Assembly: GCA_002361655.1 (NCBI GenBank) | Contig: DETM01000020.1 | Location: 1-19,641 of the forward strand | DNA from: Prevotella sp. UBA3288 | GTDB taxonomy: Bacteria; Bacteroidota; Bacteroidia; Bacteroidales; Bacteroidaceae | DNA: 19,641 nucleotides | Direction: 5' to 3' | Part shown: positions 6,501 through 13,326 of the stretch, one piece after another | Layout: each line of letters starts with the position of its first letter | Numbering within the stretch: position 1 is the stretch's first letter | The notes under the pieces: model-generated | What the model was told of the DNA's origin: nothing | Database searches by the model: none | The model's input: the letters and a program-made list of their open reading frames with translations, nothing else | Translations under genes and position numbers: made by a program

Positions 6501-7819
6501 AAAGCGAGGCTCACGGCCTGTGGTTAGACCTGAAAGGGTCGTCGAGAGCCTTCGATGACTACACTCGACAGTTGGAGGCCAGTTGGCTGGACGTGCGCAA
6601 CGCCCTGGACAGCAGCGAGGTGGCTATCGAGTATATAGCACCATCGGGCGACTATGGTGACTACTACGCCTTGGTGCTACGCCACGACTATGAGGCACCG
6701 CTGGTGGTGAGCACCACCTCCGACTGGCGGTTGCAGCACGTTGGTGACAGCATCTACCTGGACCGCTACAACAGCGTGTGGCCCACTTTTGTGACCAAGG
6801 GCGGAAACACCGTGCACCCACTCGAGGACGTAAAAACCATCTATGTCTCTCCATCGGGCAAACTCCACCAGGTGGCCATAGAATACCTGCCAGAACTCTT
6901 CTCCGACACGCTGATGTGCCGGAAATACAACATCTTCCGCCTGTCGAACACTCGCGAGATCATTGACCACAAGCCCTCACGCCACACCCTGACAAAGAAC
7001 GACCGTGCTGCCCTGTATGGCGGCATACAGTATGAACTGGACGACGACACGTGGGCACTGCTGGCTGCCACCAAGAAGAAAGAGGGAGACGAGATGGCTC
7101 TGCGCGACGCACCACGGATGAGCAGAGGGGCCCTGTCGACAACCATACCACCACTGGAAGGTACGCGCCAAGAGATCAGCGACATTGCCGACATCTTCAG
7201 CACGGCAGGCCTGACAGCCACCACCTACACATCGGCAGAGGCCACCGAGGACGAACTGAAAAGCATGAGCGGCGGCAAGGCCACCATCCTGCACATAGCC
7301 ACCCACGGATTCTACCAACCGAAGGGCACTGCCAGCAGCGACGATGCCATCACCTTCAGCCGTAAGGATGACAGCAGCGAACAGGATGCGCTGAGCCGCT
7401 CAGGCCTCTTCATGGCCGGTGCCGCTGCCACCTTCAACGACAGCGCCATACCCGCCAACCTCGATGACGGTATACTGACAGCCCGCGAGATATCCCATCT
7501 CGACATGACGAGCCTCAACCTCGTTGTGCTGTCAGCCTGCGAGACGGGACTGGGCGACATCAAAGGCGATGGTGTCTTCGGACTGCAACGTGGTTTCAAG
7601 AAGGCAGGTGCACAGAGCATCCTCATGTCGCTCTGGAAGGTCGACGACCAGGCCACCCGTCTGCTCATGGGAGCATTCTACCGCAATCTCATTGAGAAGC
7701 ACATGACCAAACGCGAAGCCCTCATCGAGGCACAGCACTATCTGTGCCACTACGACCAAGGCCAATACAACCAGCCACGCTTCTGGGCTGCTTTTATCCT
7801 CCTCGATGCGCTGGATTAG
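3572..7819 (+). CDS. Exported TPR-CHAT (caspase-like) domain protein
   Basis: The protein has 1415 aa from the chosen start. MHRTLTLLLGLVTTLVCTAQ is a good signal peptide, and the promoter at 3481-3513 supports this start over the longer frame; ATG 3530 is the alternative. Residues about 24-590 are helical repeats of TPR type (AKGVDLYTSEKYQEAIPVFE). A polar linker follows at about 594-625, then another helical region to about 1000. The C-terminal 400 residues are a CHAT domain, the clan CD caspase/separase-like peptidase fold. Its dyad is present: His1245 in LHIATHGFY and Cys1323 in VVLSACETGLGD. The usual following block FGLQRGFKKAGAQSILMSLW is intact. It is likely a periplasmic or surface-associated peptidase with TPR-mediated partner binding. 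Substrate unknown. It converges on the 14-residue-repeat gene. Confidence 0.92.
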   Translation: MHRTLTLLLGLVTTLVCTAQSEQSNTLFAKGVDLYTSEKYQEAIPVFEEVERLDEAELDSTSNRRGYATMWLASCYYRLGNTDKAVAIDPRFCDIPPLDRRLTIEADLLSDRLNTLDSPQHFEEALALSRQIMALEIAALGGETSASMGSRMGITTLLALLGRKAEAVASLDSLIAICSATYGPRVRMMEEILQQRINLYGYWNDPDGADRSFEALHNYYTGAGRSLTDEAYRNLDNWAGMYLQTGNSARYDHVQRLRQETIANRYGAESQEMAFLMLATSRDHLSMGRLPEGLAAAKEAERIGNALGGKSHPARLLGLVMQSNVALAQQDTKEARHLLRDCLKNIRSGKAAELKELTTMVMGTLMMVQSMEGKMDPELMGEAQAMLRTMRQERSEHDVVYIQTALQLALPMAMNGQAEEAASLIRPLQDFMAEGDQYSQLYNSGFVFLEASHYVDARKAFSRGLEILNRELSRQHAAQTVAECRQRIDISLDYLERVHGSHSYGLTSTDTTAYAVSMIKQDLLQSKLLVLAHSDSLGTRSFMQTLHDYAITAGKQTEDLVMADSIVGMFTARIKEQFGESSDQYQEALAIADEVHPKPAGEERTDSTTDDGQAEKQQTQRPLEALAQAWRELPLADYEWQEQQMMDRLKGHPLLVRAGVLLYVMNDPNWYRIDSGQRKADATRAWHELQQVLSEIKGQNNPTLELTYRQYTMLMAVSVWANYWNYDIKDRSELLPLFEQVYQWIRNMAELQACKESYEALAMYCDALDHRRWQDKLEGEALKENCQQIVETDRLRKQVRRNCIKTMEERQSTYRNRWPEIRLWRDIFDDYRSVDNEYHGITDNHLDYIIWDAYHQLGLDPNGSGDEAYQNLMATWNEVKVKQRESYISDDEIQKYIDRLNADAWEMLKSSNDSIARLAYDIALFTKGYLLRSEQLLGKTIEQSGNRTVLKKFRTYMDIQQRLDNTALPAEEARELESEAHGLWLDLKGSSRAFDDYTRQLEASWLDVRNALDSSEVAIEYIAPSGDYGDYYALVLRHDYEAPLVVSTTSDWRLQHVGDSIYLDRYNSVWPTFVTKGGNTVHPLEDVKTIYVSPSGKLHQVAIEYLPELFSDTLMCRKYNIFRLSNTREIIDHKPSRHTLTKNDRAALYGGIQYELDDDTWALLAATKKKEGDEMALRDAPRMSRGALSTTIPPLEGTRQEISDIADIFSTAGLTATTYTSAEATEDELKSMSGGKATILHIATHGFYQPKGTASSDDAITFSRKDDSSEQDALSRSGLFMAGAAATFNDSAIPANLDDGILTAREISHLDMTSLNLVVLSACETGLGDIKGDGVFGLQRGFKKAGAQSILMSLWKVDDQATRLLMGAFYRNLIEKHMTKREALIEAQHYLCHYDQGQYNQPRFWAAFILLDALD

Positions 7820-7844
7820 ACGGCCCGGATTATTGTAAGACACA

Positions 7845-7887
7845 CAGGGGCAAGCCCCTGCACTAGATTAGAACGCCCTTTCAGGGC
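7845..7887. terminator. Paired hairpins between converging genes
   Basis: Two hairpins lie between the stops of the CHAT gene and the repeat-protein gene: CAGGGG-CAAG-CCCCTG (7845-7860) and GCCCT-TTC-AGGGC (7875-7887). Neither has a long T-run, although ATCTTTAT follows the second on the plus strand. Position and structure suggest a bidirectional terminator or a repeated palindromic element with that effect. Confidence 0.55.
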
Positions 7888-7891
7888 ATCT

Positions 7892-8251
7892 TTATCGCCG
7901 CGCCTTCTCCATGGCCTCTTGCGCCCACTTCATCCGCAGGCGGGCCTTCTCGCGTGCCTCGTTGGCCCATCTGGTACGCAAGCGGGCCTTCTCCGAGGCC
8001 TCGTTAGCCCATCTCGTGTAGGTGCTCACTTTGTCGTACTTCTTGTTACGCGAATAATGGTCGGCCTCACGCAGATAGTCCTGGGCTTTCCTGTTGTAAT
8101 AGTCTGCATCACGGTCATAACCCTCTGCCTTCTTCGTATAGTATTCCGCATCACGCATATACGATTCAGCCTTCTTCATGTAATAGTTGTCCTGGGCAGA
8201 TACAGACATACCTACGAACAGCACCAGCAATAAAAGTAATCGTCTCATCAT
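7892..8251 (-). CDS. Small exported protein made of seven 14-residue repeats
   Basis: This is a 119-aa protein. Residues 1-20 are a signal peptide (MMRRLLLLLVLFVGMSVSAQ). From residue 23 to the end it consists only of 14-residue repeats. Four are tyrosine-rich: YYMKKAESYMRDAE, YYTKKAEGYDRDAD, YYNRKAQDYLREAD and HYSRNKKYDKVSTY. Three are tryptophan-containing: TRWANEASEKARLR, TRWANEAREKARLR and MKWAQEAMEKARR. Fourteen residues equal two heptads, so a long helix or coiled coil is expected. The first block is mixed in charge and the second strongly basic. It has its own consensus promoter. No family was recognised. It faces the TPR-CHAT gene, so it could be a partner or substrate, but adjacency is the only evidence. 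Confidence 0.85.
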   Translation of the reverse strand: MMRRLLLLLVLFVGMSVSAQDNYYMKKAESYMRDAEYYTKKAEGYDRDADYYNRKAQDYLREADHYSRNKKYDKVSTYTRWANEASEKARLRTRWANEAREKARLRMKWAQEAMEKARR

Positions 8252-8283
8252 TCTTTGCGTTTCTTTTATCGAAATTGATAATG

Positions 8284-8314
8284 CAAAGATAGAGATTTTC
8301 TCTTAAACGGCAAA
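8284..8314 (-). promoter_or_regulatory. Promoter of the 14-residue-repeat protein gene
   Basis: A minus-strand TTTG (8311-8314), a 19-bp spacer and TATCTTTG (8284-8291) match the Bacteroidetes consensus. The ATG at 8251 lies about 27 bases past the expected start of transcription. The gene is thus expressed independently of the transporter upstream. Confidence 0.65.
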
Positions 8315-8333
8315 ATATTCTGCCCTATTTCGA

Positions 8334-9305
8334 CTACAACAGGAAGAAAAGGGAGACACCGACGACGGAGATGACGGCACCGACGACATTCCGCATGGTG
8401 ATAGGCTGCCCGAAGAGCCAGCGCGAGGGCAGCAGGATGATGATGGGGGTAAGGGCCATCAGGGTGCTGGCAATGCCTGCGGCGGTGTACTGGACGGCCA
8501 TCAGCGAGAAACCCACGCCGATGAAAGGACCGGAGAGGACGGCACACAGCATGGCCAGCATGCCGGTGCGGTCGTGCAGACTCTCGCGCATCTTGCGCCC
8601 CGCCCCACCGCTCATGAGCAGCCAGAGAGTGAAGAAGAAGAGTCCCGCTATGCAGCGGATCATATTGGCGGCGAAGGGAAGGGAGAATTTTTGCGTCCCT
8701 CCGGTAGCAAGCGACTGGAGGCCGATGGGAGAATTGAGAATTGAGAATTGGGCGACATCGGCGGTATAGCAGTCGAGACCAATCTTGCTGAGCACCAGTC
8801 CGACACCCTGACCGACGGCGGCGCCGATGCCGTAGAGGATGCCTTTGAACGGCAGGCTGACCGCGACGTGGTGCTGCTCGTCGCGCCCCAGCACGCTGAT
8901 GGCGATGCCAGAGAGGGTGACGACCATCGCCAGGAGGGCTGACCACGAGAGTGTCTGCCCGATCATGATCCAGGCGGCAAGGGCGGTGAACATGGGGGCA
9001 AGTGTCATGAGCAACTGTCCCATGCGCGAACCGATGGTGAGATAGGAGTTGAACAGGCACCAGTCGCCGAAGAAATAGCCCACAAATCCCGACGCCAGCA
9101 ACCACAGCCAGGTCTCAACGCCGGCATAGACGGGATAAGGTCCGCCCAGGGTGAGCCACATGAGCAGGGCGGAGAAGAGCACAGCCAGGCCCAGCCGCCA
9201 CACGTTGATGACGGCCACGCCCAGATGGCGCGTGCCCAGTTCGGCAGCAAGGGCAGCCGCCGTCCACGAGAAGGCCACGCCAAGGGATATCAGTTCGCCA
9301 GTCAT
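8334..9305 (-). CDS. EamA-family (DMT superfamily) transporter
   Basis: This 323-aa integral membrane protein has about ten predicted membrane helices arranged as two EamA repeats, roughly residues 1-140 and 155-323. Typical traits include an early WxxxxL-type helix (GVAFSWTAAALAAELG) and the second-repeat pattern GIASTLMALTPIIILLPSRW. Members export metabolites such as amino acids; the substrate cannot be told here. The start at 9305 lies 8 bp after the mgtC-like stop, so the two are cotranscribed. The loop at about residues 178-212 is unusually long and contains a 21-bp DNA repeat (8729-8749) giving FSILNSP. A second frame over much of this gene is open but has no membrane-protein character and is a shadow. 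Confidence 0.88.
   Translation of the reverse strand: MTGELISLGVAFSWTAAALAAELGTRHLGVAVINVWRLGLAVLFSALLMWLTLGGPYPVYAGVETWLWLLASGFVGYFFGDWCLFNSYLTIGSRMGQLLMTLAPMFTALAAWIMIGQTLSWSALLAMVVTLSGIAISVLGRDEQHHVAVSLPFKGILYGIGAAVGQGVGLVLSKIGLDCYTADVAQFSILNSPIGLQSLATGGTQKFSLPFAANMIRCIAGLFFFTLWLLMSGGAGRKMRESLHDRTGMLAMLCAVLSGPFIGVGFSLMAVQYTAAGIASTLMALTPIIILLPSRWLFGQPITMRNVVGAVISVVGVSLFFLL
8729..8749. repeat. Three tandem heptamers inside the EamA gene
   Basis: GAGAATT occurs three times in a row (AATTCTC on the coding strand), encoding about residues 187-193 (FSILNSP). Three copies make 21 bp and keep the frame; gain or loss of one unit would shift it. The same heptamer occurs in the gap between dnaN and the exonuclease gene at 16374-16380. 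Confidence 0.8.
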
Positions 9306-9313
9306 TTGTGTTG

Positions 9314-9793
9314 CTAAGCGTCCTGTTCGTTCTCGTCGACGTCGTACTCACGCTTCCTCGACTTGAACACATGGTGGTGCAGGAAGTTCATCGTCTCCAG
9401 GCAGACCAGCACCATGACGGTGGCAGCCACAGCCACATCGTACATGCCCACGCCGGCCGTCATACCGATGGCCGAGGTGACCCAGAGGCCGGCTGCGGTG
9501 GTGAGACCCTTGACAACATTCTTCTGGAAGATGATGGTGCCGGCACCGATGAAACCGATGCCGCAGACCACCTGGGCCGCCATTCGGGCCGGGTCGCGCT
9601 GGATGATGACGCCCTCCTGGCCCTGAAAGCCGTCGAAGCCGTGAACCGAGAGAATCATGAACAGTGCACTGCCGAGCCCAACGAGGAAATGGGTGCGGAA
9701 TCCGGCCTCCTTCGAACGGTACTCACGCTCCAGACCAATGGCACCACCCAGGATGGCACCAACGAAGATGGTAATGATATATTGCCAGGACAT
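9314..9793 (-). CDS. MgtC/SapB-family membrane protein
   Basis: This 159-aa protein matches the MgtC family in its conserved blocks: GAILGGAIGLEREYRSKEAG near the N-terminus, FLVGLGSALFMILS, and RMAAQVVCGIGFIGAGTIIF followed by VKGLTTAAGLWVTSAIGMTAG. About four to five membrane helices are expected, ending in a short charged cytoplasmic tail (KSRKREYDVDENEQDA). It lacks the extra C-terminal soluble domain of Salmonella MgtC, as in SapB-like short forms. In pathogens MgtC inhibits the F-type ATP synthase and aids growth in low magnesium; the role in commensal anaerobes is unknown. The transporter gene follows after 8 bp. Confidence 0.92.
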   Translation of the reverse strand: MSWQYIITIFVGAILGGAIGLEREYRSKEAGFRTHFLVGLGSALFMILSVHGFDGFQGQEGVIIQRDPARMAAQVVCGIGFIGAGTIIFQKNVVKGLTTAAGLWVTSAIGMTAGVGMYDVAVAATVMVLVCLETMNFLHHHVFKSRKREYDVDENEQDA

Positions 9794-9800
9794 GAAGGAT

Positions 9801-9862
9801 ATTTACAATTTACGATTTACTGTTTAACTTACGATTTAACAATTTACGATTTACTGTTTGCC
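9801..9862. repeat. Heptamer array and 18-bp direct repeat spanning a stop codon
   Basis: Units ATTTACA, ATTTACG, ATTTACT and GTTTAAC follow one another. The 18-mer ATTTACGATTTACTGTTT occurs perfectly at 9808-9825 and 9842-9859. The second copy covers the stop codon (9851-9853) and last codons of the protease-like gene, so the repeat supplies the end of that gene. Confidence 0.75.
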
Positions 9863-11557
9863 GTATTTCTCTATGAGGCTGTCAGCCTGGGGGTCGCCCA
9901 GTTCCTTTGCCTTCTGCAGATTCTTGATGCCTTCAGCCTTCTGTCCCTTCAGACATTGGGCCACACCAAGGAAGAGGTAGCCGTCGCTATGGTCGGGGGC
10001 GATACGGATGCCCTCCGTAGCCGTGGCGATGGCATCGTCGTACAGTCCGACGCGCACTTCGAGCGAGGCCTTCTCGGCATAGAAGAGGTCGTTGTGAGGC
10101 TCCATCTCGATGGCCTTTCGGATATCGTTGAGAGCCTGCTGGAAGAGCCGGCCGCTGACTTCAGACTGGAAGCGTACATAATAGAACTGGGCAGTCAACT
10201 GGGCCGACATCAACTGCTCATAGTCAGTCAGGTCGGCTACAGCGGCACGATGCTGCCCCAATGCCGAGTGCACCTGAGAACGGGCAAAGAGATAGGGAGC
10301 CGCCGCCTTCAGATAAGGGCGGGAGAACTGAGCCACGCAACTGTCGAGCAGTGCCAACTGTCCCAGTGTGTCGCGTGCCATCTCCTTACAGCGCGAAGCC
10401 TCGTAGAAGAGTTCAGGCGACCGTAGCGTCGAAGCAAACAACTGCTCATAGATGGCCGAGGCGTCAGCATAGCGTTTCAGCGCATAGAGCACGTAGGCCT
10501 GCTGCTGCAGATAGATGGGCTGCGGATTCACGGCCTGTGCCTGCTGTGCCTCCTTCAGCGAGAAGTCGAGCGTCCACGGCTCGTAGGCTATCTCCGGATG
10601 GGTGAGTGCTTTCTGATAGATGAGCCGCGAGTAACTGTAGTGCACCTCGTCGGCCTTCTGCGTCACCTTCATAGCCTGCTCCACCAGCCGGTCAGCCTCG
10701 GCATAGTGGTGGGCATTGGCTTCGAGTTGAGCCTTGTAGAGATAGCCGTCGTGGCTCTTGGGAAACTGACTGATAAAGTCGTCGACGAGCGTAGCGTAAT
10801 CGGCCGAGTCGAGCGACGACACGCCCATGTAAAGTGAGAGCAGCGCCTGCGACTCTTCGGCAGGCAATGCCTTTTTAATGCCCGTGAGTCGCAGCGTGCG
10901 GTCGTTCATGCTCAATCCGTTGATAGCCAGACTGTCGGCAAACAGCGCGCTGACAGCATAGTTCAGCGTGTCGTTGACCGAGGCTGGCTGCTGCATCAGT
11001 CCCATCACCTCGCCATCGACGTTCATCAGCGGTGCACCGATGGCATCGTCGGGCATCTGCAGGGCCACGGTGTAGTAGTCGTAGTGGTCGTTGAAGGTTT
11101 CCGCCTTGCGCAGAACGCCCTGCGGCACACTTTTTGCCCTGTAAGGCAACATCCACACGGCGGAGCCGGTCTCCTGACGTTTCGAAGCGATGGCCAGCGG
11201 CTGCGACTTAGCGTCGGCGACACGAAATTTCACCACATCATAGGTGTCGTTGGCCCCCAGGATGCACTCCACGGCCATCTCCTTGCCCTGGGCATCGATG
11301 ACCACAGCGCGCTGAGCACCTTTGAAAGGTGCAAAGGGACTGACGGCCTGGCCATCGCTGCTCACGAAGAAACCATTGGCACTGGCGAGCAGCGTACCGT
11401 CGGCCTTGAAAGTCTTCAGCGCAAACACCGACTTGGAGGCCTTTTTCGCCCACGAGGGATGTGCCGCCACGCTTACGTTAAACAGCAAATAAGAAATAAA
11501 GAGGACGCAAGACTTCAGTGCAACGCATCCGCTCTTGCTTATAGCATTACTTTTCAT
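9851..11557 (-). CDS. Exported trypsin-like pseudo-protease with TPR repeats
   Basis: This 568-aa protein has a signal peptide over about residues 13-32 (cleavage after VAA). Residues 38-190 resemble the double-barrel domain of trypsin-like/HtrA proteins (ANGFFVSSDGQAVS), but catalytic positions are lost. The region where THxHV-type His is expected reads SPFAPF (72-78). The GxSGGPL Ser block reads DAIGAPL (171-177), with Ile173 where Ser belongs. Asp107 in YDVVKFRV may be the only triad residue left. Residues about 230-560 are TPR repeats (YLYKAQLEANAHHYAEADRL; RKAIEMEPHNDLFYAEKASL). I infer a periplasmic binding or scaffold protein, not an active peptidase. Related Bacteroidetes proteins with the same changes seem to exist (recall). 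It follows recN after 55 bp. Confidence 0.82.
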   Translation of the reverse strand: MKSNAISKSGCVALKSCVLFISYLLFNVSVAAHPSWAKKASKSVFALKTFKADGTLLASANGFFVSSDGQAVSPFAPFKGAQRAVVIDAQGKEMAVECILGANDTYDVVKFRVADAKSQPLAIASKRQETGSAVWMLPYRAKSVPQGVLRKAETFNDHYDYYTVALQMPDDAIGAPLMNVDGEVMGLMQQPASVNDTLNYAVSALFADSLAINGLSMNDRTLRLTGIKKALPAEESQALLSLYMGVSSLDSADYATLVDDFISQFPKSHDGYLYKAQLEANAHHYAEADRLVEQAMKVTQKADEVHYSYSRLIYQKALTHPEIAYEPWTLDFSLKEAQQAQAVNPQPIYLQQQAYVLYALKRYADASAIYEQLFASTLRSPELFYEASRCKEMARDTLGQLALLDSCVAQFSRPYLKAAAPYLFARSQVHSALGQHRAAVADLTDYEQLMSAQLTAQFYYVRFQSEVSGRLFQQALNDIRKAIEMEPHNDLFYAEKASLEVRVGLYDDAIATATEGIRIAPDHSDGYLFLGVAQCLKGQKAEGIKNLQKAKELGDPQADSLIEKYGKQ

Positions 11558-11623
11558 TCGTTATTCTTTATTCTTTGAACTCATACTTTTACTTTTTCAC
11601 CTTTTCAATTATTCACCTTTTCA
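11555..11623. repeat. Short-period repeats between recN and the protease-like gene
   Basis: Heptamers CATTCGT, TATTCTT and TATTCTT run from the start codon of the protease-like gene (11555-11575). TTCACCTTTTCA is then repeated at 11596-11607 and 11612-11623, a 16-bp step. The second copy contains the recN stop codon (11613-11615). Together they fill the 55-bp gap. Confidence 0.65.
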
Positions 11624-13271
11624 GCAGTTGCTTGGCGTTCTCGATGGCGGCATCGGTCACGTCGCTGCCACTGAGCATCTGGGCAATCTCGCGGACACGC
11701 TCGTCGGGCGAGAGCATCTGCATTCGGCTGACGGTGCCCTGCGGTGTCTCTTCCTTGTAGACCTTATAGTGAGCGGTGCCTCGTGCAGCAATCTGCGGCA
11801 GGTGAGTGATGCTGATCACCTGACGGTCGTGGTGTCCCATCTCAGCCATCAGGAGTGCCATCTGCTCGGCTATCTTTCCGCTGACGCCGGTGTCAATCTC
11901 GTCGAAGATGATAGTGGGCAACTTAACGGCTCCGCTGATCATCACCTTCAGAGCCAGCATGACACGGGCTATCTCGCCTCCGGAAGCCACCTGCGACACG
12001 GGCTGAAGCGGTGTCGACGTGTTGGCACTGAAGAGGAAGGCCACCTTGTCCTGACCGTTGCGGCCGGGGTCTGTGGGTTCGATGTCGACACGGAAGCGCA
12101 CATTGGGCATGCCCAGGGGCACCAGCCGCTGTTTCATCTGAACCTCAACGGTTTGTGCGGCAGCGGTACGCATCTGCGTCAGCCGCTTTGCCTTCCGCAG
12201 CATGGTCTGCCACAGTTCATCGCGGCGGGCACGGAGTTCGGCCAGGGCCTCATCGCTGTTCTCTATGCCGGCGAGTTTATGCTGCAGGACGTCGCGAATG
12301 GCTATCAGTTGTGCCACCGTGTCTACGTGGTATTTCTTTTCGAGGTCGTAGATACGGTCGAGGCGAGCGTTGACGGTCTCCAGTTCTGCCGGGTCGAAGT
12401 CGATGCTGTCCAGACGGGCACTGACTTCGCTGTCCACATCCTTCAGTTCGATGTAGGCCGCGTCGAGGCGCTGGGACAGTTCGGTGGCATCAGGAAAGAC
12501 GCGCTCGATGGCATGCAAGGCCGATGCCGCCCGTTTCAGATTGCCTACCGCCCCACATTCATCGCCAGAGAGTGAGGTGGACGCAGTATAGAGGGCAGTC
12601 TTGATGTCCTCCGAATGGGTCATGGTGTCGCTGCGCTGCTCCAGTTCCTCCTGTTCGCCGTCGGTGAGCCGTGCGCTGGTCAGTTCATCGCACTGGAACT
12701 GTAGGAAGTCGGCACTCTGCCGGTTGCGCTCGATGTCGTCCTCAAGGGCCTTCAGTTCGCGACAGACCTGCTGGTAGCGTTCATACTCCTCACGATAGTC
12801 GGCCAGAGCCTCAGCATCGTCGGCCAGTATGTCGACAACGCTCAGTTGGAAGTCCTGCTTATTGAGCAGCAGGTTCTGATGCTGCGAGTGCACGTCGACG
12901 AGCCGTTCGCCCAGTTCTTTGAGCATGGCCAGCGATACCGGCGTGTCGTTGATAAAAGCACGGCTCTTGCCGGCCGCCGTCAGTTCGCGCCGGATGATGG
13001 TGTCCTGAGCGTCACAGTCTATCTCGTTCTGTTCGAAGAAGGCCTCCATGCCATAGTGCGACAGGTCGAAGTGGGCCTCGATGACACACTTGTCGGCACC
13101 CGTCTTGACCGACTTCGAGTCGGCGCGCTGACCCAACAGCAGCCCGATGGCTCCGAGAATGATGCTCTTGCCGGCACCGGTCTCGCCGGTGATGACCGAG
13201 AAGCCGCCGTGGAATGCCATATCGAGTTCGTCGATCAGCGTAAAATTCTTAATGTATAGTTGCCGTAGCAT
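11613..13271 (-). CDS. recN: DNA repair protein RecN
   Basis: This is a 552-aa SMC-like ATPase of normal RecN length. The N-terminal half-domain has Walker A GETGAGKS (residues 29-36) after the usual RecN opening LRQLYIKNFTLIDELDMAF. The middle is coiled coil, with Glu/Gln/Leu-rich stretches from about 155 to 365. The C-terminal half-domain has the ABC signature SGGE (430-433) and Walker B IIFDEIDTGVSG with Asp457-Glu458. RecN acts early in double-strand break repair, bridging and holding DNA ends together with RecA. It closes the conserved dnaN-exonuclease-coaBC-DUF4835-recN order. No LexA-like operator was recognised in the 44-bp gap upstream, which is filled by AT-rich repeats. Confidence 0.97.
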   Translation of the reverse strand: MLRQLYIKNFTLIDELDMAFHGGFSVITGETGAGKSIILGAIGLLLGQRADSKSVKTGADKCVIEAHFDLSHYGMEAFFEQNEIDCDAQDTIIRRELTAAGKSRAFINDTPVSLAMLKELGERLVDVHSQHQNLLLNKQDFQLSVVDILADDAEALADYREEYERYQQVCRELKALEDDIERNRQSADFLQFQCDELTSARLTDGEQEELEQRSDTMTHSEDIKTALYTASTSLSGDECGAVGNLKRAASALHAIERVFPDATELSQRLDAAYIELKDVDSEVSARLDSIDFDPAELETVNARLDRIYDLEKKYHVDTVAQLIAIRDVLQHKLAGIENSDEALAELRARRDELWQTMLRKAKRLTQMRTAAAQTVEVQMKQRLVPLGMPNVRFRVDIEPTDPGRNGQDKVAFLFSANTSTPLQPVSQVASGGEIARVMLALKVMISGAVKLPTIIFDEIDTGVSGKIAEQMALLMAEMGHHDRQVISITHLPQIAARGTAHYKVYKEETPQGTVSRMQMLSPDERVREIAQMLSGSDVTDAAIENAKQLLKR

Positions 13272-13288
13272 AACTACCTCATCCCCCC

Positions 13289-13326
13289 TTTTTAATTTTT
13301 CATTTTTTCAATCTTTCAATTTTTAA
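13289..13326. repeat. AT-rich 7-8 bp periodic repeat upstream of recN
   Basis: The sequence repeats variants of TTTTTCA/TTTCAAT (AATTTTTCATTTTTTCAATC and on). The final unit TTTCAAT holds the stop codon of the DUF4835 gene (13316-13318). It fills the gap to recN and leaves no obvious room for a separate recN promoter. Confidence 0.55.

Noticed and set aside
3572..7819. Type III-E CRISPR (Craspase) TPR-CHAT
   Set aside because: There is no gRAMP effector or CRISPR array in the window, and the protein carries a signal peptide.
8266..9105. 279-aa minus-strand ORF overlapping the EamA gene
   Set aside because: It is Arg/His-rich with no membrane helices, and the EamA frame accounts for the sequence.
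9308..10426. 372-aa plus-strand ORF opposite mgtC and the protease-like gene
   Set aside because: It spans two real genes and their gap on the other strand, and has low-complexity His-rich stretches typical of a shadow frame.
11535..12575. 346-aa plus-strand ORF opposite recN
   Set aside because: RecN motifs are intact on the other strand, and the ORF has no signal of its own.
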